Assembly: GCA_017306415.1 (NCBI GenBank)
Contig: JAFKIL010000002.1
Coordinates: forward strand, 310,001-374,000
Length of the DNA stretch: 64,000 bases
Direction of reading: 5' to 3'
DNA from: Microbacterium sp.
Lineage (GTDB): Bacteria; Actinomycetota; Actinomycetes; Actinomycetales; Microbacteriaceae
Below, piece by piece: positions 63,491 through 64,000 of the stretch. Made by a program: the position numbers and the translations under genes. The notes below the pieces were generated by a model. The model was not told the origin of the DNA. It ran no database searches and saw only the letters and a program-made list of their open reading frames with translations. Position 1 is the stretch's first letter. Each line of letters starts with the position of its first letter.

Positions 63491-64000
63491 TCAGTCGAGG
63501 AATTCGCGCGCGGCGACGACGAGCGCGTCCACGCCGCGCTCGAGCGTCGGGTGGATGACCGGCGCGAAGAACGGCGAATGGTTCGTCGGGATGTCGCGCT
63601 CCAGTGTTCCCGCCGCCTTCGCCGCGGCGAAGGCCTCGGGGTCGACGCCGCCCCAGAACCAGAAGACGAGCGGCACTCCACTCTCGCGGGCGAACCACGA
63701 CACGTCCTCGGACCCCGTGAACATGCCGGGGTCGACGACCGAGCCCTCGCCGAACGCGCGCTCGAAGGCCGCGACGGCGCGGGCCGTGGCATCCGGGTCG
63801 TTGATCGTCGGCGGCAGTGTGTGGTCCGTGACGATCGTGGGGGGCACCTCGGCTCCGGATGCGACGGCCTCGGCGTGCACGATCCGCTCGACGGCGGCCA
63901 GCACGCGGTCGCGCATCTCGTCGTCCGGGTAGCGCAGGCTGAGTTCGAGCTTCGCCTCGGCCGGGATGATGTTGTTCTTCAGCCCCGCGTGGATGGAGCC
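63491..64000 (-). CDS. M20-family metallopeptidase/amidohydrolase, C-terminal part
   Basis: The last 170 residues; the gene runs past the right edge. Segments GSIHAGLKNNIIPAEAKLELSLRYPD (dimerisation domain), FTGSEDVSWFARESGVPLVFWFWGG (metal-site Glu-Asp region) and HSPFFAPVIHPTLERGVDALV (metal-ligand His) mark M20D N-acyl-amino-acid amidohydrolases. Substrate unknown. Confidence 0.9.
   Translation of the reverse strand, partial: GSIHAGLKNNIIPAEAKLELSLRYPDDEMRDRVLAAVERIVHAEAVASGAEVPPTIVTDHTLPPTINDPDATARAVAAFERAFGEGSVVDPGMFTGSEDVSWFARESGVPLVFWFWGGVDPEAFAAAKAAGTLERDIPTNHSPFFAPVIHPTLERGVDALVVAAREFLD

Overview
The window is from a high-GC actinobacterium, most likely Microbacteriaceae and probably Microbacterium or a close relative. 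This rests on the very high GC content, GTG starts, many probably leaderless genes, the fhaA-fhaB-pstP order, NucS in place of MutS-type mismatch repair, DUF222-HNH and Pr6Pr proteins, and SufU/SufS. It is chromosomal. Nearly every base lies in or next to a protein gene, there is one tRNA-Leu(CAG), and I see no rRNA, CRISPR array or insertion sequence.

Layout. 1-1893: signalling cluster on the minus strand (fhaA, fhaB and the N-terminal part of the PP2C phosphatase pstP). 2046-2129: tRNA-Leu. 2232-4089: a MarR regulator with a divergent quinone-reductase-like gene and a paired operator, then a small unknown ORF. 4094-7958: DUF2156 membrane protein, GNAT, GntR regulator, cold-shock protein. 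7979-13196: coiled-coil membrane protein, HAD phosphatase, nucS, and an MFS exporter divergent from a LacI regulator around a perfect palindrome. 13509-19719: mrpA(B)CDEFG cation/proton antiporter operon. 19730-23642: secreted lytic transglycosylase, DUF222-HNH protein, and a repeat-bearing membrane protein. 23661-28676: TetR/epimerase pair, then YhgE/Pip, a degenerate ABC ATPase and a TetR regulator. 28737-30974: argG and a Pr6Pr membrane protein.

31007-35070 is the most interesting part: a lactococcin-972-family bacteriocin island. It holds the bacteriocin precursor, a lipoprotein, a peptidoglycan-binding adaptor-like protein, an ABC ATPase and an ABC permease, plus a divergent 49-residue membrane peptide. 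The island is bounded by two 28-bp direct repeats (26/28 identical). Each repeat lies in the promoter region of a flanking housekeeping-side gene (Pr6Pr on the left, purA on the right), which suggests insertion into what was once a shared divergent promoter region.

35117-40372: purA, a beta-propeller lactonase-like protein, an AI-2E family transporter, chorismate mutase and a HerA-like ATPase. 40385-42393: a YtrA-type GntR/ABC operon with a perfect operator. 42544-46623: coiled-coil membrane protein, 44-residue membrane peptide, purL, DksA-like zinc finger. 46645-48631: an ArsR-type regulator with a double-SRPBCC protein, and a VOC protein. 48684-51025: ABC exporter. 51042-58962: the K+ system kdpFABC-kdpDE with a 27-residue peptide in front and a five-unit in-phase repeat array that looks like a KdpE binding region. 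59315-61071: sufS-sufU. 61235-63379: a KimA-like APC transporter. 63491-64000: C-terminal part of an M20 amidohydrolase.

Two themes recur. First, about twenty start codons lie only 5-8 nt downstream of a TAnnnT -10 hexamer, so many genes here are probably leaderless. I used this to choose several starts. Second, monovalent-cation control is strongly represented: Mrp exports Na+, Kdp imports K+ at high affinity, and the KimA-like protein probably imports K+.
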